NCBI GenBank assembly: GCA_023846275.1
Contig: CM043875.1
Location: 7,886,626 to 7,950,625 of the forward strand
Source of the DNA: Vanilla planifolia
Lineage: Eukaryota; Streptophyta; Magnoliopsida; Asparagales; Orchidaceae
Reading direction: 5' to 3'
Length of the DNA stretch: 64,000 nucleotides
The notes beneath the pieces were generated by a model that did no database searches, was not told the DNA's origin, and worked only from the letters and a program-made list of their open reading frames with translations. The position numbers and the translations under genes were made by a program. Shown here in pieces: positions 12,901 through 23,600 of the stretch (within the stretch, counting starts at the first letter, position 1; every line of letters begins with the position of its first letter).

Positions 12901-13379
12901 TTGTATGACTAGAATAACTTTGACTAATCTAAAATTTTAGTTTTTGATTTTTTTCTTACCAATTTGAATAAGTCATAATTGATGACTATCTATATGCAAA
13001 TCTAAAAATGATATCAAAAAACTACTTTATGTGAAATTACAAATTGACATGAAAGATAAATTGTGTTGAAACACAAAATTGATTTAAACATTGATGAGAT
13101 CTTAAGCGTCATAAAAAATATTTCATAGGTTTTAATAATCTGAGCATACTAAAATATAAGTAAAGAATACTCATGATAATCATTTCATGTTTTAGAGAAA
13201 ATTCCTCCATGAGTAAAATCATCATATGAAGTATACCCTTGATGAAATCCAATGGTGATATACAATGCCAATAACGATGATCAACATATACTTATTTTGA
13301 GATAATGGCTTCAATAATATATTAGTAAACTTAAACATATGGTTTTGTTATTATCAAACCTTCATAGAGGGCCATGGGG
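9977..13379. other. Intergenic DNA downstream of the SICKLE-like gene
   Basis: The first 250 bp or so are probably the 3' UTR of the SICKLE-like gene; no polyadenylation signal could be chosen with confidence. The rest is AT-rich with short open frames (10395-10748, 11103-11429, 11418-11684 and others) that show no domain. Between about 12,280 and 12,930 there is an unusual cluster of near-palindromic ATCATATTATATGAT-like words. Confidence 0.5.
12280..12930. repeat. Cluster of imperfect palindromes around ATCATATTATATGAT
   Basis: Variants of a 13-15-bp near-palindrome recur about nine times, for example near 12290, 12352, 12387, 12602, 12661, 12685, 12768, 12882 and 12895, with changes such as ATCATACTGTATGAT and ATCATATTGTATGA. 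They are separated by unrelated sequence, so this is not a simple tandem satellite. Similar words in the form TATAATATGAT recur within 14,830-15,300 and its duplicate at 19,005-19,475. The function is unknown. Confidence 0.5.
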
Positions 13380-13831
13380 TTAATAATGAATCTCATGATG
13401 TAAACATTTTGCATTCTAGATTAAATGCTATTAAGTATAATAGGATCATGAATTTAGAAATTGTATTTAAAAGTTGGAATAAACTCAAGATAACCTATGA
13501 GAAAATATTACTTGTAAAAGAGAATAATATTAACATGCTTATTCATGATTATAAATTATTAGGATGTCCTTGAGTAAAATAATCAAATCCATGTTTACCT
13601 ACTAACATTAGTATTGGTCACACTAGTCCTAGGAAAGTGTTTTTTAATGATGAACAGATACTAAAGATCCTTCATGTGCTTTCCAATAAGTATAATCCAC
13701 TTATCACTACCATCAATTTTGAAAATAACCTATTATGGATAAGAAGTATATCAAGGATTATTATGTATCAAGAATTTCAACTTAAAAATAAAAAAAGTTT
13801 GAACAATAAAATTTTTATCCTTACTCAGTGA
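13380..13831 (+). pseudogene. Decayed Ty1/copia gag (UBN2-like) fragment, copy A
   Basis: Frames interrupted by stops resemble the gag capsid domain of plant Ty1/copia elements. The stretch WNKLKITYEK...VKENNINMLIHDYKLL at about 13,470-13,560 resembles the usual W-LK-TYEG...VK-S-IN-L-YELF block. The stretch NDEQILKILHVLSNKY at about 13,646-13,693 resembles the block with KILRSLP. A 64-codon open piece at 13637-13831 is a remnant, not a gene. The zinc knuckle that should follow closely lies about 1.7 kb downstream, so something was inserted in between. From 13,651 on, this fragment is inside the 4,175-bp tandem duplication. Confidence 0.55.
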
Positions 13832-15480
13832 AAGAATACCTAATATATATAAAATATCATTAAGAAACCAAAATTCAACTAAATGACTAGTCATAATTGA
13901 TGAAATAATAAAAGAAATATTAAATATAAAATCAAATCATATGTTAGGATCCAAAGGAAAGAATTCTTAAGCTATACATAAGACTTCTACATTATGAAAA
14001 AGAAAAAATGTTATGGAAAACCATATACTAGCTCTTATAAAAGTGAATGATATTCTCCTTAAAGATATCTCACAAGTCTAAAATTATAGACTCTGTTATA
14101 AAACAATAATAGAAATAGTTATAGGTCTAAACTTTCAAGCAAATAAAGAGATTGCTAATGAATAATTACTAGAGGATAATAAAACTAATGTTAATACATT
14201 TAAAGAACTAGAATTTAGTTATAATAATGAATTATCAAATAAATTGATTAATAATAGCAAATCAAATAAATATTATAAAGAATTTAATAATAATGAATTA
14301 GTAGAGGAAAGAATCATTCCATTAGAAAGTAGTTTAGAGAAATCATGTGATAAAATTTATTGAATCCTTGGTCCACATTTTATTATTTCGATAACCATAA
14401 AATTATTTTATTCTTTATTTCTTTATTTCAAATTATACATCTTAAGATTAATAGGTGAATCAATTAAAAACTTTGGTCGTGACTCAAAGGATTCATTGGT
14501 AGCGTTTGGTGAGAAGGTATCTGTCACCAAACATGAATCTTAAGAAAAAAAAGAGAAAACTTTTGTGGAGGTTTTTTATTTTGGTTCCAATATGAAAAAT
14601 TTATAATAATTTACTTGAGACATTTAAATTATAATGAGTCTTTGAATGAGTGTATCAAATGTTTTTATAAACATTCATCTACTCAACTAGGTAAACTTAA
14701 AGATTATATTTTACTTAGGTTTTCTAACATATAAATATGCTTTAATAAAGATTAATATATAAGTTTGTATTAACAAGACATCGTCAATACACTTTGAATA
14801 CAAAATCTTAACCTTGGGTAAGGTAGGTTATATTGTACACTATGTTGTACTCACATATGACATGATTAGTTCATTTGTGTATGTATGAATGATGCTAGAA
14901 TAGTTTAATTGAACTTCGTGTAGAGTTCTACATCATTGTATGAAACGATCCCACTTGTCATATAATATGATTAGTTTGTATTAACAATCACTCTTGCCTA
15001 ATCATATAATGAATTAATATAATATGATTATGCATATTGTATACTAGAATTATACCAAATAAAGAGTGCATATTTGGTGAAGTTGAACTTGAGTGATTAT
15101 ATGTTATGATATTATTATATTAGATAATATAATCAGATAAATATGCATTGAGAGAACTAATCTTGAGTGATTTGTATAATATGATATTTTTATATTATAC
15201 AATAGGATCATTTGTTAGTATAAGAGAACGTATTATTAAACTATATTAGATAATCAATTCATTTATTAATATTGTATAATATGATCATTATAGATTACAT
15301 TTGAAATTACTAGTTCGATTGAATTTTGAGAAATTTTGATATAGCTATTGGGGGTTATTTAAAGCCATCATAAAGCTTTTTGATGCTTATAAAAGAAGAG
15401 TTTAAACATAATGAATAAGCTAATGATGAACTGCATATCATTTGGAGTAAATTATACATGAACATCATCATACACATCAA
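13832..15480. other. AT-rich insertion splitting the copia gag relic, copy A
   Basis: This segment separates the capsid-like and zinc-knuckle-like parts of the copia relic, which are normally within a few hundred bases of each other, so it is probably an inserted element. It contains a small imperfect hairpin (14490-14539) and several TATAATATGAT-like words (14,830-15,300). A stop-interrupted frame around 14,130-14,360 is Asn/Lys/Glu-rich and cannot be assigned. No terminal repeats or target duplication were identified with confidence. Confidence 0.35.
14490..14539. repeat. Imperfect hairpin, copy A
   Basis: GATTCAT (14490-14496) pairs with ATGAATC (14533-14539), and inside it GTTTGGTGA pairs with TCACCAAAC, with a 7-nt bulge on the left side and an 11-nt loop. 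The same hairpin is at 18665-18714 in the duplicate. It could be a remnant of a short terminal-inverted-repeat element. Confidence 0.5.
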
Positions 15481-15569
15481 GGAGATTGGGAAAAAAGCAA
15501 GTTAGAGTTGAAAGTTTCATTCTTTACCATTTCTTAACATCCAATGCATTGATCTAAGTTGAAAAATGA

Positions 15570-16090
15570 CAAAGGAAAGAAGGGTGAGATTCATTGCCAC
15601 AAGTGTAATGAATAGGGACATTACTATTCTAATTGTCCAAAGTTGGTAGAGAGGAAAAACATGGAAAAGAACAATTTTAAGAAGGTCAAGAAGAAGAAGA
15701 CCATGATGACTACTTAGAGCAATTAAAAATTAACTATAGCATACTCTAGTAGTAAGGAGAGTGGAGAAAAGAATAATTTGATTTGTCTTATAGTTAAGTA
15801 CAATGCATCCTCAAATGATGAGAAAAGTGGAGAAGTAATTTGTCATATGGCACTTCATAATAACTCATCCAAAAGTGAAAACAATAAGGTAAGAAAACTC
15901 ACTTATAATGAATTAGAAAGTAATTTAATTGAATTTATGAATGCTTTTAAAGTTCTTTCTAAGAAATATAAAAAGTTGTAAAAGGATCATAATGAATACC
16001 TTATATTGTGCAAAGATTTAAATGAAAAGAATGTATGGCATTTATATGGCTTGAAAAAGCTAGGATGTCTTAGGTCATTCTTGTGTTTGA
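15570..16090 (+). pseudogene. Decayed Ty1/copia gag zinc knuckle and coil, copy A
   Basis: The frame at 15,595-15,636 reads CHKCNE, stop, GHYYSNC, a CX2CX4HX4C knuckle carrying an in-frame stop. It is followed by a Lys-rich stretch and, from 15778, an open piece ending in LTYNELESNLIEFMNAFKVLSKKYKKL-like sequence. The pattern knuckle, KKK-rich linker, acidic/Ser linker, then LTYxEL...KKYK coil is typical of one group of plant copia gag proteins. Stops at 15613 and 15979 show it is dead. Confidence 0.6.
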
Positions 16091-16322
16091 TGAGTTAAGC
16101 CAAAATTATTTAGTATTTTGTTCTAATAAATTTTTTTTAATGTGAAATAGGTTTAGTTTTGAAGAACATATTATGTATTTTTAAAGATAATAAATTAGTT
16201 GTCTTCAAAACATCTTGAAGTGTTCAGCAAGCTTCAAGGATTGAAGATGTATACATAAACTTTAAAAATATTTTTTTATAAAATCAAATGTTAGCTTATT
16301 TATTATTAATCATAAGATACAT

Positions 16323-17825
16323 CTCTTTATTCATATCTCTTTCAAATACAACTTAAACATCCAAATTGTTCAAAATTTTTCTTGATTTAGGAGACATATT
16401 AGATTTCTCATTTAACTAACCTTGATCACCTCCTTTAATCACCATAAATTAGTTAATTTTACTTATATATCTTTTCCAAATTTCATGTTAGGTTAATTAT
16501 TAAATTTTGTTTAAATTAAAAAAATAAAATCTAACAAAAATAATTCTATTAAAATTTCATAAGTAAAAAAAATAATATCTTAAGCCAAAACTCTGAGCAT
16601 GTCCTAAGTGCAAAGCACTCAACTCGACCAAGCCTGAGCAAGCTTAGGAAGCCTCAGGTTAGTAAACTAACTCAAACAAAGTCATAATGGTCCTAAACTT
16701 AGTTAGAGTGCAGCCCTAAACCAAAATGGGGTAAGATCAAAGTATGCAGTGTGTTTGGTTGAACCTATAATCATGTTAAACCTGTATGCATACGAGTGGC
16801 CCTCGTGATAAAATACTAAGCACATAAGTGACAGCCAACCCCATGTTTCGACTCGACCTATAGTCGTATAAACTTTATTATAAAGTCTAAACATCAATTT
16901 ATTTGACAATGTGAGACTAAAATCCATTCTAGCACCAACCCTAAAATAGCAATTTGTGAGTTTTTTTCACTATCCAATCATTAATTGGATGATGGAGCCT
17001 TTCATCAGCTTGTAGGCATTCATTCAAGGCTTGAAATTAGATGATCAATATCTTGACTGATTTAATCAAATGACTTTAATTGATTTCATATTTTTAAATG
17101 ATCTATCCTTCACTCAGATGACCAAGATATCTCCATTTTAAATTCTATGATTGAGATTATTTTCATCTTTACCTTTGATGAATTGAATAATTCAGATCTC
17201 ATCTGACATGATTAGATGGCCCAGATCTAATCCTCTGTAATCCAACAATCCATAATTTATTTTCATTTATATTCATTGATCTGACGATCTAGATCTTCTC
17301 TAATTGAGCTCAATGGCTCTAGTTGATCTTGCATAATGGCTATTTTCTTAGCCATTATTTAAGCAATTAAAGATGTTGTTTGGAAGAGATTTTTAAGATA
17401 TTTGATGAGAGCTTATGAGAGCATTTTTCCTTGACTTTGCAATGGTTATGATTAAGGTTTTTTTATAAAAACATAACTTTATGAATGAAATTACTAATAA
17501 AAGTCAACAAAACTACGAGATCTTAAAAAAATACTATGTGATACTCCTCTAAGGTAAACTCTCCTAGTAATACTTTACGGCTTAGTACTACTAAAAAAAT
17601 TTCAAATTCTTCTAGATAAGCCTAAATTCTTAAATATTTCATTCAATTATTCTTTTCATTATTTTGAGTTTATTATCTTTTTTTATTCTCAAACAAGCAT
17701 AGGAAACATTATATGTTTGTTTAGAATTTTTTTATTGTATTCATATATTTTGTTTTGGGTTAGGCAAACTAGTATTTGTTAAAACCCAAGTTCAATTTAA
17801 TCTCATTAAAAAACCAAGTTTGGGT
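16323..17825. other. Unassigned tail of the duplicated unit
   Basis: The sequence is AT-rich with a less AT-rich part at about 16,585-16,935. No domain, terminal repeat or RNA gene was recognised. The 74-codon minus-strand frame at 16703-16927 has no support. The end of this tail (..GGGT at 17825) is fused directly to the start of unit 2. Confidence 0.45.
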
Positions 17826-20496
17826 TGAACAGATACTAAAGATCCTTCATGTGCTTTCCAATAAGTATAATCCACTTATCACTACCATCAATTTTGAAAA
17901 TAACCTATTATGGATAAGAAGTATATCAAGGATTATTATGTATCAAGAATTTCAACTTAAAAATAAAAAAAGTTTGAACAATAAAATTTTTATCCTTACT
18001 CAGTGAAAGAATACCTAATATATATAAAATATCATTAAGAAACCAAAATTCAACTAAATGACTAGTCATAATTGATGAAATAATAAAAGAAATATTAAAT
18101 ATAAAATCAAATCATATGTTAGGATCCAAAGGAAAGAATTCTTAAGCTATACATAAGACTTCTACATTATGAAAAAGAAAAAATGTTATGGAAAACCATA
18201 TACTAGCTCTTATAAAAGTGAATGATATTCTCCTTAAAGATATCTCACAAGTCTAAAATTATAGACTCTGTTATAAAACAATAATAGAAATAGTTATAGG
18301 TCTAAACTTTCAAGCAAATAAAGAGATTGCTAATGAATAATTACTAGAGGATAATAAAACTAATGTTAATACATTTAAAGAACTAGAATTTAGTTATAAT
18401 AATGAATTATCAAATAAATTGATTAATAATAGCAAATCAAATAAATATTATAAAGAATTTAATAATAATGAATTAGTAGAGGAAAGAATCATTCCATTAG
18501 AAAGTAGTTTAGAGAAATCATGTGATAAAATTTATTGAATCCTTGGTCCACATTTTATTATTTCGATAACCATAAAATTATTTTATTCTTTATTTCTTTA
18601 TTTCAAATTATACATCTTAAGATTAATAGGTGAATCAATTAAAAACTTTGGTCGTGACTCAAAGGATTCATTGGTAGCGTTTGGTGAGAAGGTATCTGTC
18701 ACCAAACATGAATCTTAAGAAAAAAAAGAGAAAACTTTTGTGGAGGTTTTTTATTTTGGTTCCAATATGAAAAATTTATAATAATTTACTTGAGACATTT
18801 AAATTATAATGAGTCTTTGAATGAGTGTATCAAATGTTTTTATAAACATTCATCTACTCAACTAGGTAAACTTAAAGATTATATTTTACTTAGGTTTTCT
18901 AACATATAAATATGCTTTAATAAAGATTAATATATAAGTTTGTATTAACAAGACATCGTCAATACACTTTGAATACAAAATCTTAACCTTGGGTAAGGTA
19001 GGTTATATTGTACACTATGTTGTACTCACATATGACATGATTAGTTCATTTGTGTATGTATGAATGATGCTAGAATAGTTTAATTGAACTTCGTGTAGAG
19101 TTCTACATCATTGTATGAAACGATCCCACTTGTCATATAATATGATTAGTTTGTATTAACAATCACTCTTGCCTAATCATATAATGAATTAATATAATAT
19201 GATTATGCATATTGTATACTAGAATTATACCAAATAAAGAGTGCATATTTGGTGAAGTTGAACTTGAGTGATTATATGTTATGATATTATTATATTAGAT
19301 AATATAATCAGATAAATATGCATTGAGAGAACTAATCTTGAGTGATTTGTATAATATGATATTTTTATATTATACAATAGGATCATTTGTTAGTATAAGA
19401 GAACGTATTATTAAACTATATTAGATAATCAATTCATTTATTAATATTGTATAATATGATCATTATAGATTACATTTGAAATTACTAGTTCGATTGAATT
19501 TTGAGAAATTTTGATATAGCTATTGGGGGTTATTTAAAGCCATCATAAAGCTTTTTGATGCTTATAAAAGAAGAGTTTAAACATAATGAATAAGCTAATG
19601 ATGAACTGCATATCATTTGGAGTAAATTATACATGAACATCATCATACACATCAAGGAGATTGGGAAAAAAGCAAGTTAGAGTTGAAAGTTTCATTCTTT
19701 ACCATTTCTTAACATCCAATGCATTGATCTAAGTTGAAAAATGACAAAGGAAAGAAGGGTGAGATTCATTGCCACAAGTGTAATGAATAGGGACATTACT
19801 ATTCTAATTGTCCAAAGTTGGTAGAGAGGAAAAACATGGAAAAGAACAATTTTAAGAAGGTCAAGAAGAAGAAGACCATGATGACTACTTAGAGCAATTA
19901 AAAATTAACTATAGCATACTCTAGTAGTAAGGAGAGTGGAGAAAAGAATAATTTGATTTGTCTTATAGTTAAGTACAATGCATCCTCAAATGATGAGAAA
20001 AGTGGAGAAGTAATTTGTCATATGGCACTTCATAATAACTCATCCAAAAGTGAAAACAATAAGGTAAGAAAACTCACTTATAATGAATTAGAAAGTAATT
20101 TAATTGAATTTATGAATGCTTTTAAAGTTCTTTCTAAGAAATATAAAAAGTTGTAAAAGGATCATAATGAATACCTTATATTGTGCAAAGATTTAAATGA
20201 AAAGAATGTATGGCATTTATATGGCTTGAAAAAGCTAGGATGTCTTAGGTCATTCTTGTGTTTGATGAGTTAAGCCAAAATTATTTAGTATTTTGTTCTA
20301 ATAAATTTTTTTTAATGTGAAATAGGTTTAGTTTTGAAGAACATATTATGTATTTTTAAAGATAATAAATTAGTTGTCTTCAAAACATCTTGAAGTGTTC
20401 AGCAAGCTTCAAGGATTGAAGATGTATACATAAACTTTAAAAATATTTTTTTATAAAATCAAATGTTAGCTTATTTATTATTAATCATAAGATACA
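17826..20496 (+). repeat. 4,175-bp tandem duplication, unit 2 (cut by chromovirus)
   Basis: This is the second copy of 13,651-16,321. It carries the same copia capsid-like frame (17,826-18,006), the same hairpin (18665-18714) and the same zinc-knuckle/coil relic (about 19,745-20,265, with an open piece at 19953-20156). The copy stops where the LTR begins at 20497. In unit 1 the sequence continues from this point with TCTCTTTATTC, so the remaining 1.5 kb should lie beyond the right end of the array if the chromovirus inserted into an intact copy. Confidence 0.85.
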
Positions 20497-20859
20497 TGTT
20501 ATACCCGGTAAAATTTTATGTATTTGATCTTTAATAAATTAATTGTGGCTTGGATGATTTCGAATCGACAGTAGGATGAGCCAGGAACTCAATTGTAGGC
20601 TATTGGAATTTCTGAAATCTTTTGGGAATTTTTCGGAGCACCGAGGAATTTTTAATTAATTTCCCTGTTTAATTAGATTTATTGGATTTTTAGAAATTCG
20701 AAAAAATCCATTTAAATTAAACCGGAAATTGGTTTACCGCGCGTGAACCGGACCGGAACGGTTCAGCGGAGGCGGAGACGGTTCGCCGAGTGAGTTTGCG
20801 AATGCGTTCTGATAAGCTGATCGGACGGTCGTGATCGACGGTTGGGATTGAACCGGCTG

Positions 20860-20959
20860 ATCGGGTGCTTACCGTGTCGATAGCGTGTCGACAGCGCGTA
20901 TCGGGTGCTTACCGTGTCGGAAGCGTGTCAACGGCGCGTAATGGGTTTCACCGTGTCGG
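20860..20959 (+). promoter_or_regulatory. U3 40-bp direct repeats upstream of the LTR TATA box
   Basis: Two 40-bp units (20860-20899 and 20900-20939), each starting ATCGGGTGCTTACC, and a partial third (20940-20959) end just before the TATA box. Short direct repeats in U3 often act as enhancers in LTR elements. The same block is in every LTR here that retains U3, except the old one at 31,778-34,978, where I cannot find it. Confidence 0.55.
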
Positions 20960-20965
20960 CCAGAA

Positions 20966-20974
20966 ATATAAAAC
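20966..20974 (+). promoter_or_regulatory. LTR TATA box
   Basis: ATATAAAAC lies about 470 bp into the LTR, directly after the 40-bp repeats, and is the best candidate core promoter. Transcription should start roughly 30 bp downstream, near the GATTAGGGTTCG region. Equivalent boxes are at 28490, 46434, 53957 and 61480 on the plus strand. Confidence 0.55.
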
Positions 20975-21610
20975 CCTCGCGAAACGATTAGGGTTCGTTC
21001 GGCCGACCGATAGAGAGAGTTTTTCCGGCGTACGGCGCGTGATTCCGGCGGCCTGGCAAGGGGCTTTTTGTGCCTGGAGATTCACGGGAACGAGGAGAGT
21101 CAATTCGTACCGGATTCGTTCGGCGAGGAGCTGCGGCGAGCTGCGGACGAAGTTCACCGTCGCCGGCGTCGTTGAGGTAGGAAATTCAGTTTAAATTAGT
21201 GATTTAGTAGAAAATTAAAAGCATGAAATACTTTGCTTAATGAAAACAAGCATGTGGATGAAAATCGGATTTAATTGAATGCTAAATTGTGTCTTTTGCA
21301 AATTTCGGAATTTCCTGGAAAAATTCCCATTTCGCCGAAAAAAAAAATTTATTGATGCTTAGGAGCATGTTAGGAAATTGTTCTCCTTGATCGCAGTCGC
21401 CGGAAATCGACGGAAGGATCGTAATGGTCGGCGATGGCGGCGGCTAGGGTTTCGCGGGTTTCGGACCGAGGAAGGAGAAGGGTTTAGATAATATCAAACC
21501 TAATTAAGTAATTAATGATATTTACGCCATTTTATTAGTAATTAAAATTAATCCGATTAACGGATTATTAAGAAATTGGTTCGGCGGTGTCGCGGTTCAG
21601 CGCGAGAGTT

Positions 21611-21780
21611 CCGAACCGGCAGCGAAAACCGGTTCAGCGGGATTCGGCGCGGACGAACGGCGCGAAAGCCGAACCGGCAGCGAAAACCGGTTCAGCGGGA
21701 TTCGGCGCGGACGAACGGCGCGAAAGCCGAACCGGCAGCGAAAACCGGTTCAGCGGGAGTCGGCGCGGACGAACGGCGCG
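21611..21780 (+). repeat. 58-bp tandem repeat in T1 5' LTR, about three units
   Basis: Units begin CCGAACCGGCAGCG at 21611, 21669 and 21727. The last is shortened and carries a variant (GAGTCGG for GATTCGG). As 58 is not a multiple of three, successive units shift frame, which explains overlapping Arg-rich open frames that are not genes. Confidence 0.85.
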
Positions 21781-23490
21781 GCGCGGAGGAGAGAGAAGCG
21801 GAAGGAAAATTCGGAAATTTATTATTAATCCGAATTTTCGGAAATAAAAAGGATAAGCGAAAAATTAAATTCGAAAATTAATCCGAATTTTTGGAAAAAG
21901 GATATATGTGGAATTTAAATTCGGAAATTTATTTCGAATTTCGGAAAATGGATAAAGGGCGGAAATTGAAATTGGAATTTAAAAATTTCCTGAAGTGGGG
22001 AAAAATGTTATCAGTGATGACAGTACAGCTGGAAACAGTCAGACAAAGATATGGTACACGGATGCTACCAGAACAGTCAGTAATTGACAATTGTGTTGCT
22101 TTGATGGCAACGGCATGGATTGAGTCAGTTTATTCAGTATTGGCATATTTCATGGATTGGCATATTGGACCGGACTACTATAGACCCTATATGATGTTTT
22201 AGGGTAGTTGTGGTAGGTAACTGTGCGGTTCGGACTTAGCTTCCACAGTATACATGTAGACTGGTATACGCCTTGTTGTACCTGGACACATGTTGCCGAA
22301 TCTTGGAGTTAGAGATTGGCAATGACTGTAGGGGCGTGAGCTTCTATGGAAGTTGTTGGTAGAGGACTCCTTGGGACGGTGGCTGAGTAAATCTCTCCTG
22401 GTCCATGTGTGTAGGCCTGCGCGCCTGAGGGTGGCAGGGGTGTCTCGCAGTGGCTAGCCAAGTGTGTAGGCCTGCGCGCCTTAGGGTGGCAGGGGTGTCT
22501 CACGTTGGCTAGAGATTATGTGACTGGATCTGTCTGTAGTCTCCAGGAGATTGATTGACGAGAGACACTGCGGTGTCGGGTGCTTAGGCGCCATGCGTGT
22601 TTCGAGATGGGCGTTCCCACTGGCACGTTGCCTGGTAGCCCAGAGGAGAGCTACTCTGGTGTGACTGGGGTGGCTGTGGTTGGTCGGAGTCTGGGACTGA
22701 GAGTGCCTATCCACCATACATTGTTATGCTGTATTCCTATATTTTTGCTATTATCCTTCTCTTGCATGTGAGTTTTACTAGCTGTCTTTCCTACTGGGCG
22801 TAGCTCATTCCTGTATTGTATATTTCAGTGGCTCGGCAGACTTGACGCTACCTGATTAGGTGGGATCGTGGTCAGCAGGCTTGTGGAGGATATCTGATTG
22901 TGATTGTCTGAGATATTCTGGTTAGTTGATTGTTGCTGTTGGATGTATTTAATGAGGTTATTATTCTCATATGTCATGTAATATGTGAGGGAAATTCTGA
23001 CTTATGTTTCTGGTTGGATAATATTGCACTTGTTGGACTTGGTCTTATTCTTGTAATGTAGTTTCCATTTACTACCCTACCTTATTGTCTTGGAGTATGG
23101 TGTGTGGAGTGCCATATTTTATCTGAGGATGTTATATATCTTTTTGTTTGATGGTGAGGTCATTACATGACTATGGAACTTAACCATGGGGGTTCAGACT
23201 TCTAATAGACCGGTTCTCCTACCCGTAGGGGTTAGGAGTATTGGGTCTAGTAGGAGTAACATTGCGCGAGTCCATCTGTTAATTCAGGAGTCATGAACCT
23301 GATTTGACGGTGTACCCGGGAGATGGGATCCACATTGTTAAGGGAAGTAGGTGTGTAATGATGTGTTATATCCTATGTTTTCGTAGGCTACTCAGGTTGG
23401 TATGGGACGATCTGAGCTGTCTATATATAAAAAAAAAAAAAAATTGTATGCCAAAAATCAGCCTAGGAAAAAAATGGGGTGTAACAATAG

Positions 23491-23503
23491 TGGTATCAGA
23501 GCC
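23491..23503 (+). other. Primer binding site, T1 (initiator tRNA-Met)
   Basis: TGGTATCAGAGCC is complementary to the 3' end of plant initiator methionine tRNA, the usual primer for this family. It lies four bases (ATAG) after the LTR end. Confidence 0.85.
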
Positions 23504-23600
23504 CTAGGTGAGGATAACGGGGCTAGACGTGTATAGGGGTTCAACCCAAGGTGGGGAGAACTGTTGATTCTTTTGTATACTATAGTAGTCCATATGCCAA

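Larger units (their letters stand above)
13651..17825 (+). repeat. 4,175-bp tandem duplication, unit 1 (complete)
   Basis: Sequence from TGAACAGATAC at 13651 recurs from 17826 at a constant offset of 4,175 bp. The shared part (13,651-16,321 against 17,826-20,496) appears identical at every place I compared, including long AT-rich tracts, so the duplication is young or the assembly repeated a segment. The unit contains the end of a copia gag relic, a 1.65-kb AT-rich insertion, a zinc-knuckle/coil relic, and a 1.5-kb tail (16,323-17,825) found only once here because the second copy is cut by the chromovirus. Confidence 0.85.
20497..23486 (+). repeat. T1 5' LTR (mosaic, three 58-bp units)
   Basis: The LTR starts TGTTATACC and ends GGTGTAACA, near-perfect inverted ends; length 2,990 bp. 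Visible parts in order are U3 with 40-bp direct repeats (20860-20959), a TATA box (20966), a GC-rich 58-bp tandem repeat (21611-21780), a 55-bp duplication starting at 22408 and repeating from 22463, and an A-rich run near the 3' end. The 5' half shares its variants with the LTR at 61012 (TTAATTTCCC, a longer A run, GCGAATGCG). The 3' half shares GAGTAAATC and a 7-A run with the T1 3' LTR. Confidence 0.88.

Noticed and set aside
20865..21194. 109-codon frame in every LTR copy and its antisense 69-codon frame
   Set aside because: It spans the 40-bp repeats, TATA box and presumed transcription start of the LTR. It recurs only because the LTRs are nearly identical, and no domain is visible.
21576..21881. 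Arg-rich overlapping frames of 86-117 codons in the LTRs
   Set aside because: They are translations of the 58-bp tandem repeat in shifting frames; unit number changes their length, as expected for non-coding repeats.
21891..22202. 103-codon frame (starting MEKGYMW) in each young LTR
   Set aside because: It lies in the LTR, has no recognisable domain, and the corresponding region of the old LTR at about 33 kb is broken by indels, so there is no sign of protein-level conservation.
22309..22771. Frames of 63-78 codons on both strands in the LTR
   Set aside because: They overlap the 55-bp duplication on opposite strands; composition shadows.
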